From UMGS1766 sp963660915 (lineage in GTDB: Bacteria; Bacillota; Clostridia; Oscillospirales; Oscillospiraceae), in contig CAVLAO010000008.1 of assembly GCA_963660915.1 (NCBI GenBank), forward strand, positions 1-49,414: 49,414 bases of DNA, written 5' to 3'. Each line of letters begins with the position of its first letter. The stretch's first letter is position 1. Under the pieces are notes generated by a model. The model was not told the DNA's origin and made no database searches. It saw only the letters and a list, made by a program, of their open reading frames with translations. Positions 9,034 to 18,438 of this stretch are shown one piece after another. The position numbers were made by a program, and so were the translations under genes.

Positions 9034-9759
9034 TCATCCGTGCGCACGCATTGGCGGCCGAGGACCAAACAGGGCAGTCCCCACTCGTACCAGAGTGGCC
9101 CCTTCCAAGATCGCATCAACATAGTCCCCGCTCATGCCCATGGACAACACGCCCATATTGCTCTCATTATCGTACTTTTTTCCTTTTATGTCAACAAAAA
9201 GCTGTTGCATTGCAGCGAAATATTTGCGATTGGCCCCTTCACCTGTGGAAACAGGAGGAATTGCCATCAATCCCCGCAAGCGCACATGCTCCATCTGCCC
9301 TGCCATTTCCGCCAACCGGTGCGCCTGTTCCGGAGAAACTCCGGACTTGCTCTCTTCACCGCCGATATTCACCTCGATCAGAATATCCTGAACCAGATCA
9401 AGCTTTGCCGCCTGTTTTTCAATCATGCCCAGCAGTTCTTCTCCATCTACCGATTGGATCAGGTCGACATGACCTACGACATATTTTACTTTATTGCGCT
9501 GGAGATGGCCGATGAAGTGTACCTTTGCCCCTTCGTAGGCATTGTCCTCCAGGTGGCCGGTCAACTCCTGCACTCGATTTTCACCGCAGGTGGTAATCCC
9601 CGCAGCAATGGCCTGACGAATGGTGTCGCTGGTCTGCACCTTTGTTGCGGCACAAAGGGTAATTTCCGCCGGATCGCGTCCCGCTGCCCGAGCCGCTTCT
9701 GCAATTTTCTGCTGCACTGCGGTAATTCGCTGCTGCAGCGTCATTTCCATAAGTTCCAT
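9034..9759 (-). CDS. yggS: YggS-family PLP homeostasis protein
   Basis: A 241-residue PLP-binding barrel protein of the YggS/PROSC family, which keeps free pyridoxal phosphate in check. The PLP lysine is K40 in LCAATK. The conserved ENRVQE, HFIGHLQRNK and SMGMSGD segments are present. The start is 1 base after the stop of the upstream gene and lacks a strong ribosome site, which suggests translational coupling; nearby ATGs at codons 4 and 6 are alternatives. It sits just before sepF, as ylmE does in Bacillus. Confidence 0.93.
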   Translation of the reverse strand: MELMEMTLQQRITAVQQKIAEAARAAGRDPAEITLCAATKVQTSDTIRQAIAAGITTCGENRVQELTGHLEDNAYEGAKVHFIGHLQRNKVKYVVGHVDLIQSVDGEELLGMIEKQAAKLDLVQDILIEVNIGGEESKSGVSPEQAHRLAEMAGQMEHVRLRGLMAIPPVSTGEGANRKYFAAMQQLFVDIKGKKYDNESNMGVLSMGMSGDYVDAILEGATLVRVGTALFGPRPPMRAHG

Positions 9760-9760
9760 T

Positions 9761-11023
9761 TTAGCTCGTTACGACCTTTCCCTGATAAACTGTATCTCCC
9801 CGCACCACAACGGTATCTCCCTCCCGGAGGGCGGATGCCTGTTTAAAGGTGCTCTGCACCACCGGTTTTCCATCTTCATCATATTCCACTTTCTGCTGAA
9901 TCAGATAGAAATCGTCTTCTTCCCATAAAACATCGATTGCCACCCACTCCGTCTGCGTGCCGCTGATACGATAAACGCCGGTCTGCCCGGATTCATCCAC
10001 CCGCACAGCACGCTTCGGAACGCGGAAGCCAGTGATGGAATCAAGAATAATTTTTACGCTCTCTCCGCGCATGCCAACGGTCTGGGCCACATACTCCATA
10101 GAAGAGAACACAACGCTTACTTTACCGTCCTCCGGATCGCTGATGCTGCTGACCTTTGCGGAAAAGCTGCGGGAGGAATTCCCAAAGCACAGGGTAACTG
10201 ACAAATCCTGATACAGAGATTTTGCCTCCGCTTCGGAAACCGTACAGGCAAAGTACCAACTTCCGCTGGTGACCACCTTACCGACGCCGGTTCCGTCTGC
10301 AGTCTGCTGTTGACTGACCAGACTCTCCAACTTAGACGGGGTCAGGTCCTCCAAAGCAGCCACCGTAAGGATGCCTTCATATCCGTCCACTTCTTTTGCA
10401 AACAACCCTGCATCCGGGCTGTCAAGATTGGTATACGCAGAGCTTGCCTGAGCCGTCAGCTCATCTACCTTGCTTTGCGCCGCCGCAATTTCTTCCTTAA
10501 GGGTATCCGAACCATTATAAGCGTAATCTCTGCGGAAGATCAAAGTTTTCAGGCTGTTAATATCGTCGTTCAGATCGCCGAGAGATTCTGTAGCCACTTC
10601 ATGTTGGAGGTCTGTAATCGCATCCATGATGTCCGAGTCCAGTTCCATTGTGCCGCTTCCCTCGCCGGTACGGCTGAGGATATAATTCAGGTTATCCAGT
10701 TCTGCCTGTGCCGCATCCAACTGCTTTTGAATTTCATAACTTTCGCTGCTGGCATAGACCCGCGCCACTGCATCGCCCTTGCCCACCCGTTCGCCTTCCG
10801 AGGCAATCACATCTGCACTGGCTGCGTTTTCATCGGATATGACTTCTTCATCCCGAAAAAACCATCCATTTGATTGAATCTGATTTTCCGCTGTGTAGGA
10901 ATAGAGATTTGCCGTGTCTGTGTTGGTTGTCAGCGCATTCCAGAGATAAGTTCCAAAGTAGGCTAATCCGCCAAAAAACAACACTGCGACGATGATCTTA
11001 AATATAAGGTTCCCCTGCTTCAT
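9761..11023 (-). CDS. HlyD-like membrane-anchored protein of the sepF cluster
   Basis: A 420-residue protein. One membrane segment lies at about 7-26 (LIFKIIVAVLFFGGLAYFGTYLW), and the rest is predicted outside. Residues about 65-95 resemble a biotinyl-lipoyl/HlyD barrel half (VIASEGERVGKGDAVARVYA). A coiled coil follows at about 95-190. The C-terminal part has beta-barrel segments typical of membrane fusion proteins (GMRGESVKIILDSITGFRVPKRAV, GDTVVVRGDTVYQGKVV). No ABC transporter or outer-membrane partner is nearby; the neighbours are tRNA modification and division genes. A role at the division site or in the envelope is an inference from position only. Confidence 0.8.
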   Translation of the reverse strand: MKQGNLIFKIIVAVLFFGGLAYFGTYLWNALTTNTDTANLYSYTAENQIQSNGWFFRDEEVISDENAASADVIASEGERVGKGDAVARVYASSESYEIQKQLDAAQAELDNLNYILSRTGEGSGTMELDSDIMDAITDLQHEVATESLGDLNDDINSLKTLIFRRDYAYNGSDTLKEEIAAAQSKVDELTAQASSAYTNLDSPDAGLFAKEVDGYEGILTVAALEDLTPSKLESLVSQQQTADGTGVGKVVTSGSWYFACTVSEAEAKSLYQDLSVTLCFGNSSRSFSAKVSSISDPEDGKVSVVFSSMEYVAQTVGMRGESVKIILDSITGFRVPKRAVRVDESGQTGVYRISGTQTEWVAIDVLWEEDDFYLIQQKVEYDEDGKPVVQSTFKQASALREGDTVVVRGDTVYQGKVVTS

Positions 11024-11046
11024 GCTGATTGGTTCCTTTCAGGGCT

Positions 11047-11991
11047 TTATGAAAATAGAATTCCGGCCTGACGAAGCACCTGCTCTGCAAACCGATGCAG
11101 TGCAGCAATGTCCGGCTCGTCTGCATACTTATACCAATGTGTTTCCCGATCCCGGCGGAACCAGGTCAACTGCCGCTTTGCATATTGACGCGACCGCAGC
11201 TTTACTTCTTCCAATGCGGCGGCCGGGTTGCTGCCGGAACTCACTGCCACCGCCAATTCCTTGTAACCTATGGCCTGCATCGCTGTACAGGATGCCGACA
11301 CACCGCTTTCCAACAGGGCGCGCACTTCTTCTACCAGTCCCAACTCCGCCATTTGATCCACGCGGCGGTCAATACGCCCCCACAGATCCGACCGGTTTTC
11401 GAAATTCAGTCCTATCTTCAGCGCTGTATAGCGAGGCGGCAACAACCGCGTTGCCGCGTTATGGGCCGAGATCGTTTCTCCTGTCTCGTACCAAACTTCC
11501 AGTGCCCGAATCACTCGCTTGGTATCCATCGGATGCAGCCGGGTTGCGGATTCCGGGTCAACCTCCTGCAGCGCTTCCCACAGCGGCTGAATCCCCTCTG
11601 CCTCATAGCGTGCCTGCCATTTCTCCCGCCAACCGGTGGATTTCACCGCAAAATCATGGCCGTTAAGCAATGCATCCAGATAAAATCCGGTTCCTCCCAC
11701 AATAACAGGGCGTTTTCCCCGGGCAAGGATATCATCCACCACGGGAATTGCTTCCCGGCGATACCGCTCTGCAGAATAGTCCTCTTCCGGATCCGCAACA
11801 TCAATCATATAGTGCGGAATGCCCTGCATTTCTTCCTGCGTCGGCTTCGCCGTTCCGATGTTCATACGGCGGTAGATCTGCATGGAATCGCAGCTTACTA
11901 CCTCTCCATTATATTTTTTCGCCAGCCAAACACCAAGGGCCGTCTTGCCCGAGGCCGTTGGTCCAACCACACAGATCACCTGCGGCGGCAT
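11047..11991 (-). CDS. miaA: tRNA dimethylallyltransferase
   Basis: A 314-residue enzyme that transfers a dimethylallyl group to the N6 of A37 in tRNAs reading UNN codons. The P-loop GPTASGKT is at residues 10-17. DSMQIYRRMNIGTAKPT and the GGTGFYLDALL segment are family hallmarks. The length is typical. AAAGGAAG lies upstream of the ATG. It shares a transcript with miaB, which acts next on the same tRNA base (methylthiolation), so the two steps are probably co-expressed. Confidence 0.95.
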   Translation of the reverse strand: MPPQVICVVGPTASGKTALGVWLAKKYNGEVVSCDSMQIYRRMNIGTAKPTQEEMQGIPHYMIDVADPEEDYSAERYRREAIPVVDDILARGKRPVIVGGTGFYLDALLNGHDFAVKSTGWREKWQARYEAEGIQPLWEALQEVDPESATRLHPMDTKRVIRALEVWYETGETISAHNAATRLLPPRYTALKIGLNFENRSDLWGRIDRRVDQMAELGLVEEVRALLESGVSASCTAMQAIGYKELAVAVSSGSNPAAALEEVKLRSRQYAKRQLTWFRRDRETHWYKYADEPDIAALHRFAEQVLRQAGILFS

Positions 11992-12059
11992 TGGCGGTCA
12001 CTTCCTTTCGTCGATTCCTGCCATACACGGGCAAACCTTTGCTTTAATAAAAAACATAC

Positions 12060-14060
12060 TCATGCCCGTTTAAATTGTTTTTCCAAGTCTCGCTTTGTAA
12101 TTTTAATCGCCACCGGGCGGCCATGAGGGCAATAATGTACCTGCCCGCTCATCACTGCCTCGCAGATGACCAGCAATTCTTCCCGACCGCTGGTCCAACC
12201 TCCTTTGATGGCCGATTTACAGGCCATGGTGTGGAGCACTTCGTCCCGGGCTGCATCCGGATCTGCTGTTCCGGTAACAACCAATTTCCCTGCAATCTCT
12301 TCCAGGGCAGACTCCACTGCATCCGCAGGAAGATCGTCCGGTGCCTGTCGCACAATCAGACTGTTTCCTCCGAAATTCTCCACCTCAAACCCAAATTCCT
12401 GTAAAATATCCAATGCTTCGCTCAGCGCCGCCGTCTCTTCCGGCGACAGCTGCACTACCAGAGGTGAGAGGAGAATCTGACTCATAGGTTTGTGGTGCCT
12501 TGCCTTCAGACGGTCAAAATTGATCCTCTCGTGGGCCGCATGCTTGTCAATCATCCACACCTCGTCGCCCCGCTCCACGATGATGTAGGTGTTCAGCACC
12601 TCTCCCGCCATACGCCAGGAGGGGGTGTCCGGAGTAACCTCTTTCTTCGGTTCAAGCGATTCATCCGGCTGAACCGAAGCTTCCGTTGATCGCTGCACGG
12701 AAACCGGAAGTTCAGATGTCTGCGGCAACGGAGTTTTCTCCGTCTGCTTCGCCGTTTTTTCTGCAGCAATCATCGGTTCTGCTGTGGTTTCCCGTGTCGG
12801 TGGCGTAAAGCGTTCTGTATGGCGGTGAATTATCAGCGGCGGTCGTTTCTCTGTCGGCTGTTCCTGCTCCGCCGTCTGCTCCAACGGCACCTCCTCCAAT
12901 TTGCGCCGGGGTGCATCAGTGGAGTACTTTGCCGTGGCTGTAGAACGAAGCATTCCTTCCAGTCCTCCGGTGGGAGTGGTACGCAAAAAAGTCTGGTTCG
13001 GCGTCACCGTGTCGTGAGTTACCGCCGGAGCCGGCTTTCTTTCCTGCTCCAGCACTGCCTTAGGCGCATCCATCTGCGCATCCAAAGCCGCTTTGACCGC
13101 ATAGTACACGGCATCAAACAACTTTTTTTCATTGGCAAACTTTACTTCTGTTTTGGTCGGGTGAACATTGACGTCCACACTGCTCAGCTTTGTCGTCAAA
13201 TGCAGCACACAGCCCGGAAACCGCCCTACCATGCGACGGTTTTGATAAGCCTGCTCCAGTGCCGCCTGTGCCGTGCGCGACTTAATATACCGTCCGTTGA
13301 CAAAGAAGAACTGGCTGCTGCGACTGCCGCGGCAGCACACCGGCTGAGAGACGAATCCATCCACCGTGATTTCATCGCCGCTTCCCTTACAGGGCAGAAA
13401 TCCCAAGGCCAGATCCCGCCCCAACACAGCATACACGGCGCTTTTCAATGCTCCGTCCCCCGGGGTATGCAATTCTTCTTTCCCCTCGCGAAGGAAGCGG
13501 AATGAAACTTCCGGATGACTGAGCGCCGCATGCTGCACCACCGCGGTAACCGCACTTCCTTCGGCGGAGTCCCGCTTCAAAAACTTCTGCCGCGCAGGTG
13601 TGTTAAAAAACAAATCCCGCACAATCATGGTAGTACCCACAGGGCAACCGACTTCTTCCCGCGTGCGCACAACTCCACCGTCCAGCAGCAGCGCAGTACC
13701 TGCCGCCGCGCCTTGCGTTCGCGTCATCAATTCCACTCGGCTGACCGATGCAATTGCCGCCAACGCCTCGCCGCGAAAGCCCAATGTGCCAATAGCCTCC
13801 AGATCGTACTCCGTTCGGATTTTGCTGGTGGCATGGCGCAGGAACGCCGTCAAGCAATCTTCTGCCTCGATGCCGGATCCGTTGTCCGTCACTCGGAGAT
13901 AGCTCATTCCGCCCCGTTGAATTTCCACCGTGATGGAATCCGCCCCGGCATCAATGGCGTTTTCAATCAGCTCTTTCGCCGCACTGGCTGGGCGCTCCAC
14001 CACCTCACCGGCGGCAATCAGATCCGCCACATGGGGATCAAGCTGTTGGATCTTGGACAT
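12060..14060 (-). CDS. mutL: DNA mismatch repair protein MutL
   Basis: A 666-residue protein. The GHKL ATPase head has the ELIENAIDAGA, TDNGSGI and GFRGEAL motifs in the first 110 residues. A proline/glutamate-rich linker (about 340-480) follows. The C-terminal dimerisation and endonuclease domain has IDKHAAHERINFD (the DQHAxxERxxYE metal motif in a variant form), ACKSAIKGG and CPHGRP. This is the nicking type of MutL found in bacteria without MutH. It is 97 bases downstream of mutS. Confidence 0.95.
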   Translation of the reverse strand: MSKIQQLDPHVADLIAAGEVVERPASAAKELIENAIDAGADSITVEIQRGGMSYLRVTDNGSGIEAEDCLTAFLRHATSKIRTEYDLEAIGTLGFRGEALAAIASVSRVELMTRTQGAAAGTALLLDGGVVRTREEVGCPVGTTMIVRDLFFNTPARQKFLKRDSAEGSAVTAVVQHAALSHPEVSFRFLREGKEELHTPGDGALKSAVYAVLGRDLALGFLPCKGSGDEITVDGFVSQPVCCRGSRSSQFFFVNGRYIKSRTAQAALEQAYQNRRMVGRFPGCVLHLTTKLSSVDVNVHPTKTEVKFANEKKLFDAVYYAVKAALDAQMDAPKAVLEQERKPAPAVTHDTVTPNQTFLRTTPTGGLEGMLRSTATAKYSTDAPRRKLEEVPLEQTAEQEQPTEKRPPLIIHRHTERFTPPTRETTAEPMIAAEKTAKQTEKTPLPQTSELPVSVQRSTEASVQPDESLEPKKEVTPDTPSWRMAGEVLNTYIIVERGDEVWMIDKHAAHERINFDRLKARHHKPMSQILLSPLVVQLSPEETAALSEALDILQEFGFEVENFGGNSLIVRQAPDDLPADAVESALEEIAGKLVVTGTADPDAARDEVLHTMACKSAIKGGWTSGREELLVICEAVMSGQVHYCPHGRPVAIKITKRDLEKQFKRA

Positions 14061-14157
14061 AATGAGTTCCTCTTTCTAATCGTAAATCCCAAAGTTGAAA
14101 TGGGGCTGAAATTTCAGACAAAGCCTTCTCCTCCGAAGTGCGCTTAATATGCGTCGG

Positions 14158-16764
14158 TTACAGCTTTCCTTTCAGCTCGTACAGCAGGTTCATAGCCTCA
14201 ATCGGAGTCAGCGTATTTAAATCCAGATTGCGAATGCGTTGCGCACATTCCACCGCGCCGAGATCCAGAAGAGACACCTGCTCCGACTCCTCCTCTGGTT
14301 TCTTCTCCACAGAAGGCAGGAGCGGCGCGCCCTCTCCCTGTTCCAGTTCCTCCAGAATAGCTCTGGCACGGCGAATCACAGCATCCGGCACTCCCGCCAG
14401 CTTTGCCACTTCAATTCCGTAAGACTGGTCTGCTCCGCCCCGGACAATCTTCCGAAGGAAGATGATATCATCTTTTTTCTTTTTTGCGGCAATATTATAA
14501 TTTTTTACCCCCGGAATCATGCCTTCCAAAACGGTAAGCTCATGATAATGGGTAGCAAACAGAGTCTTTGCCCCCAGTTTTTTCCCCGCGCAGTATTCCA
14601 GCACCGCCCGGGCAATGCTCATTCCATCGTAAGTGGAAGTTCCCCGGCCGATCTCATCCAAAATCAACAGGCTGCGTTTGGTGGCATGCTTTAGGATTTC
14701 GGCCACCTCATTCATCTCTACCATAAAGGTGGAAGCGCCGGCCGACAGATCATCGCTGGCTCCGATCCGGGTAAACACCCGGTCTACCACGCCAATGCGC
14801 GCGCTTTCTGCCGGAACAAAAGATCCCGCCTGCGCCATAAGGCAAATCAGTGCCACCTGACGCATATAAGTAGATTTGCCTGCCATATTGGGACCGGTGA
14901 TAATGGCAAGGGTATCATCCCGGTCGTCCATATAAGTATCATTTGGGACAAACCAGCTGTCTTTCAGCACCTGTTCCACCACAGGATGCCGTCCCTCTTT
15001 TATATCGATAACACCGGAATCATCCACCGTCGGCATACAATAATGGTTTTTCACCGCCACGGCAGCATAGGAGCAAAGCACATCCAATTCCGCAATGGCC
15101 CGGGCGGAAGCCTGGATCGCACTCACCTGCTGGGCTACTTTTTCCCGCAAAGCAGTGAACAGCTCATACTCCAAAGCTACTGCCTTGTCTCCGGCAGTAA
15201 AGATCGTGCGCTCCAGTTCCTTCAATTCCTGGTTGATATAACGCTCTGAATTCACTGTAGTCTGCTTGCGCACCCAATCCTCCGGCACCAAATCGGTTTG
15301 GCTTTTTGCCACCTCAATATAATAACCAAACACCTTGTTGTAGCTGACCTTCAGGTTTCGGATTCCGCACTGTTCTTTTACTCTGGTTTCCATCTGAGCC
15401 ACCAGATCGCGGCCGCCGTTTTGAATTTCCCGCAGTTCATCCAGCTCCGGTGCATATCCCGGGCGAATCATACCGCCCTCCCGCACCGTCAGCGGAGGCT
15501 CGTCTGCAATTCCTTGCTCCAATTCCGTCCGCAACGCCGGCAGATCGTCCAGCTTTCGGCAAATTTCAGCCAGCATCGCGGCGTGAAATCCCTTTGTCCG
15601 TTCCCTCAACTCGGGAATTTTGCCCAATCCTACCGCCAGAGCGCTCAAATCCCGGGCATTGGCAGAACCATAAACCACGCGGCCGATCAGGCGTTCCAGA
15701 TCCGTCACTTCCCGCAGCGCCAGAATCAGTTCCTCCCGCTCCACGTTGCATTCTACAAGCTCCTGCACCGCATCCAATCTGCGGCAGATTGCCGCCGGCG
15801 ATAACAGTGGCTGCTCCAACCAGGTGCGCATCAATCGGGACCCCATAGCTGTCCGCGTTTTGTCCAGCACCCACAGCAGACTGCCTTTCTTTTCTCCGCT
15901 CCGCAGGGTTTCCGTCAGTTCCAGATTTCTTCGCGCGGTTAAATCCAGTTCCATGTATCGCTCCTGCGCGTAGCAGCGCAGGGTGGAAAGATAACTTAAA
16001 TCCGCCTTCTGAGTTTCGTACAGGTAGTTCAGTACGCCTCCTACCGCCCGATAGGCCACTGTACTCAGCTGTTCCGCATCGGGGAACTGCTTCTTCGTCA
16101 GTGTCTCCCCTTCCTGGGCCGAAAAGCGCTCTGTTCCGCCGTCCTGCCAACAGCACTCCAACCGATCCGTTAAAAAACCGGTCAGTGCAGAATCCTGCGC
16201 CGCCTCCGGCGACAGCAATGCCTCCGTCGGTGCAAAGCGGCCCAATTCATTAAGTAAATGTTCTACGCCGCCATCCGGGGAAAATGAAGTTACCTCCGCC
16301 TCTCCGGTGGAAACGTCGCAAAAGCACGCTCCCGCTCCGCTGTCGTCCAACGCAATTGCACAAATGTAGTTGCTCTGTCCCGGAGTAAGCATCATGTCAT
16401 CGGTAACCGTTCCGGGCGTGACGATACGAATAATGTCCCGACTCACCAAACCCTTCGCCGTGGCCGGGTCCTCGGTCTGTTCGCAAATCGCTACTTTGTA
16501 CCCCTTTGCAATCAGTCGTGCCAGGTAGCTCTGATAGCTGTGGAACGGTACGCCGCACATCGGCGTCTGTTCCTCTTTCGGTTTTCCCCGATCCCGCGTG
16601 GTCAACGTAAGATCCAGTTCCCTGGATGCGATGCGGGCGTCCTCATCAAACATTTCGTAAAAGTCACCCAGCCGGAAAAATAACAGTGTGTCCGGATGTT
16701 GTGCTTTTATTTCAAGATATTGCTTGCGCATGGGGGTCAATTCTTTTTCCTTTGTCTTTGCCAT
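14158..16764 (-). CDS. mutS: DNA mismatch repair protein MutS
   Basis: An 868-residue mismatch sensor. The N-terminal mismatch-binding domain contains GDFYEMF (Phe-x-Glu inserted at mismatches). The lever and clamp regions follow. The ABC-type ATPase has GPNMAGKST near residue 623, a Walker B LILDEIGRGTST, and THYHEL. The length fits MutS1. A strong AGGAGGGGG site precedes the ATG. The gene is 25 bases after miaB and upstream of mutL. Confidence 0.96.
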   Translation of the reverse strand: MAKTKEKELTPMRKQYLEIKAQHPDTLLFFRLGDFYEMFDEDARIASRELDLTLTTRDRGKPKEEQTPMCGVPFHSYQSYLARLIAKGYKVAICEQTEDPATAKGLVSRDIIRIVTPGTVTDDMMLTPGQSNYICAIALDDSGAGACFCDVSTGEAEVTSFSPDGGVEHLLNELGRFAPTEALLSPEAAQDSALTGFLTDRLECCWQDGGTERFSAQEGETLTKKQFPDAEQLSTVAYRAVGGVLNYLYETQKADLSYLSTLRCYAQERYMELDLTARRNLELTETLRSGEKKGSLLWVLDKTRTAMGSRLMRTWLEQPLLSPAAICRRLDAVQELVECNVEREELILALREVTDLERLIGRVVYGSANARDLSALAVGLGKIPELRERTKGFHAAMLAEICRKLDDLPALRTELEQGIADEPPLTVREGGMIRPGYAPELDELREIQNGGRDLVAQMETRVKEQCGIRNLKVSYNKVFGYYIEVAKSQTDLVPEDWVRKQTTVNSERYINQELKELERTIFTAGDKAVALEYELFTALREKVAQQVSAIQASARAIAELDVLCSYAAVAVKNHYCMPTVDDSGVIDIKEGRHPVVEQVLKDSWFVPNDTYMDDRDDTLAIITGPNMAGKSTYMRQVALICLMAQAGSFVPAESARIGVVDRVFTRIGASDDLSAGASTFMVEMNEVAEILKHATKRSLLILDEIGRGTSTYDGMSIARAVLEYCAGKKLGAKTLFATHYHELTVLEGMIPGVKNYNIAAKKKKDDIIFLRKIVRGGADQSYGIEVAKLAGVPDAVIRRARAILEELEQGEGAPLLPSVEKKPEEESEQVSLLDLGAVECAQRIRNLDLNTLTPIEAMNLLYELKGKL

Positions 16765-16789
16765 GAGCCCCCTCCTATTCTTTCGGGTT

Positions 16790-18187
16790 TTATTCTACAA
16801 TTTCGCCAAACAGCGCCCAATTGGAAGACCGGGTAATCTTACAGCGGTGGAATCCTCCAATCAGATGTTCGCTGCCATCGATATGCACCAGTCGACCGCC
16901 GTCGGTGCGGCCGGTCAGTGCATGCTTTCCATCCGTATCCCTGCCGTCTACCAACACCCGCAGGGTTTTTCCCACATAGGCAGCGTGTTTTTCGGCACTG
17001 ATTCGGTTCTGCAATTCCACAAGCCGCTGGAAGTTCGCGCTCTTTTCTTCCTTGCTCAGCACATCCTCCATTTTCGCCGCCGGCGTACCTTCCCGAGGTG
17101 AATAGATGAAGGTAAACAACGCCTCATAGCGCACCTGCTCGATCAGCCGCAGGGTATCCTCGAATTCCTCCGTTGTTTCTCCCGGAAAACCGACAATAAT
17201 GTCGCTGGTGAGAACGATATCGGGAATCAGTTCCCGCAATCGACGAATCTGATCCAGATACTGCGCCGAGTCATAGTGCCGATTCATTACCTTCAACACC
17301 CGGTCATTTCCTGCCTGCACCGGCAAGTGCAGACAAGGCGCCACCTTTTCACAGGCTGCCATGGTTTCAAACAGCTTTTGCGTAGCGTCCTTCGGGTGCG
17401 AAGTCATAAATCGAAGCAGAAATTCTCCGGGAATGTCGTTGCAGGCCTTCAGCAGGTCGGCAAAGTCCATGTCCAATCCCAGATCCTTGCCATAGGAATT
17501 TACGTTCTGTCCCAGAAGGGTAATGTCCTTATACCCCTCCTCTACCAGTTGCCGCACCTCATCCAGAATGCGTTGGGGATCGCGGGAACGCTCCCGACCG
17601 CGGACGTACGGCACAATGCAATAGGTGCAGAAATTGTTGCAGCCATACATAATCGAAACCCATGCCTTCAAATTACCCTGACGCACCACCGGCAGGCCCT
17701 CCGCAATGGTTCCGTCGCTGGGCTCGGTAGAAAACACCCGTGCATGACGCGTCAGCACTTCAAAGAGAAACTGCGGAAATTTCCACAGCACATGGGGGCC
17801 GAACACCAGATCCACATGACGGAAGGATTTGCGAATCTTTTCCGCCATATGCGGCTCCTGCATAGCGCAGCCGCACAGACAAATCACCTGATCCGGTTTT
17901 TTCTTTTTTGTGTGCGTCAATGCTCCTACGTTGCCCAGAACCCGCATTTCCGCATGCTCCCGCACCGCGCAGGTGTTGATCACAATCACATCTGCCTCTG
18001 CCTCTTCTTCCGTAAAGGCATACCCCATCTCCTCCAGCAGACCGCGAATCTGTTCGGAATCCGCCTCATTCTGCTGACAGCCATAAGTATCTACCATTGC
18101 CAGGGGCTGTGTCGGGCGATCCATACTGAATGATCTTACCCGAGCGCAGTATTCTCTCTGTTCCTCCAGCTCCTCTGCAGGAACCAT
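16790..18187 (-). CDS. miaB: tRNA-2-methylthio-N6-dimethylallyladenosine synthase
   Basis: A 465-residue radical SAM methylthiotransferase acting on i6A37 of tRNA. The N-terminal UPF0004 domain has DTYGCQQNEADSE and two more conserved cysteines (NTCAVRE, CGCAMQE). The radical SAM cluster motif is CNNFCTYC. A TRAM domain ends the protein. The ATG at 18187 is preferred over an upstream TTG because it has GGAG 12 bases upstream. It is the first gene of the long minus-strand cluster that also contains miaA. Confidence 0.95.
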   Translation of the reverse strand: MVPAEELEEQREYCARVRSFSMDRPTQPLAMVDTYGCQQNEADSEQIRGLLEEMGYAFTEEEAEADVIVINTCAVREHAEMRVLGNVGALTHTKKKKPDQVICLCGCAMQEPHMAEKIRKSFRHVDLVFGPHVLWKFPQFLFEVLTRHARVFSTEPSDGTIAEGLPVVRQGNLKAWVSIMYGCNNFCTYCIVPYVRGRERSRDPQRILDEVRQLVEEGYKDITLLGQNVNSYGKDLGLDMDFADLLKACNDIPGEFLLRFMTSHPKDATQKLFETMAACEKVAPCLHLPVQAGNDRVLKVMNRHYDSAQYLDQIRRLRELIPDIVLTSDIIVGFPGETTEEFEDTLRLIEQVRYEALFTFIYSPREGTPAAKMEDVLSKEEKSANFQRLVELQNRISAEKHAAYVGKTLRVLVDGRDTDGKHALTGRTDGGRLVHIDGSEHLIGGFHRCKITRSSNWALFGEIVE

Positions 18188-18275
18188 GATATTCTTTCGC
18201 TCCAAGAAAATATCCTCCAAACCGGCTGCAGCCTCTGTGAAAAGGGCACAATACCGCAATTATCCATGATAGATC

Positions 18276-18304
18276 AGTATACCATCTTTCCCTTCTGGGT
18301 ACAA
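18276..18304 (-). promoter_or_regulatory. Promoter of the miaB-mutSL-miaA cluster
   Basis: Minus strand: TTGTAC (18299-18304), 17-bp spacer, TATACT (18276-18281). The leader would be about 80 bases. It probably drives much of the run down to divIVA. Confidence 0.7.
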
Positions 18305-18347
18305 GGATTTTCCTATGAAAGAAAAAGCGTTTTGTGTCCTTTGCACC

Positions 18348-18376
18348 TTGCACCGGACAACTGGAAATGCTATCTT
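18348..18376 (+). promoter_or_regulatory. Weak candidate promoter of the redox operon
   Basis: TTGCAC (18348-18353), 17-bp spacer, TATCTT (18371-18376), about 60 bases before the GTG start. Both boxes are poor, so an activator or an alternative site such as TATACT at 18389 is possible. Confidence 0.3.
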
Positions 18377-18438
18377 AAATGCAATACATATACTGCTTTT
18401 ATAAGCCAGATCATACGATACGAAAGGAAGGGATCTGC

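Noticed and set aside
18379..18438. Upstream ATG extension of the molybdopterin oxidoreductase
   Set aside because: It adds 20 unconserved-looking residues without a ribosome site, while the GTG at 18439 has GAAAGGAAGGG at good distance.
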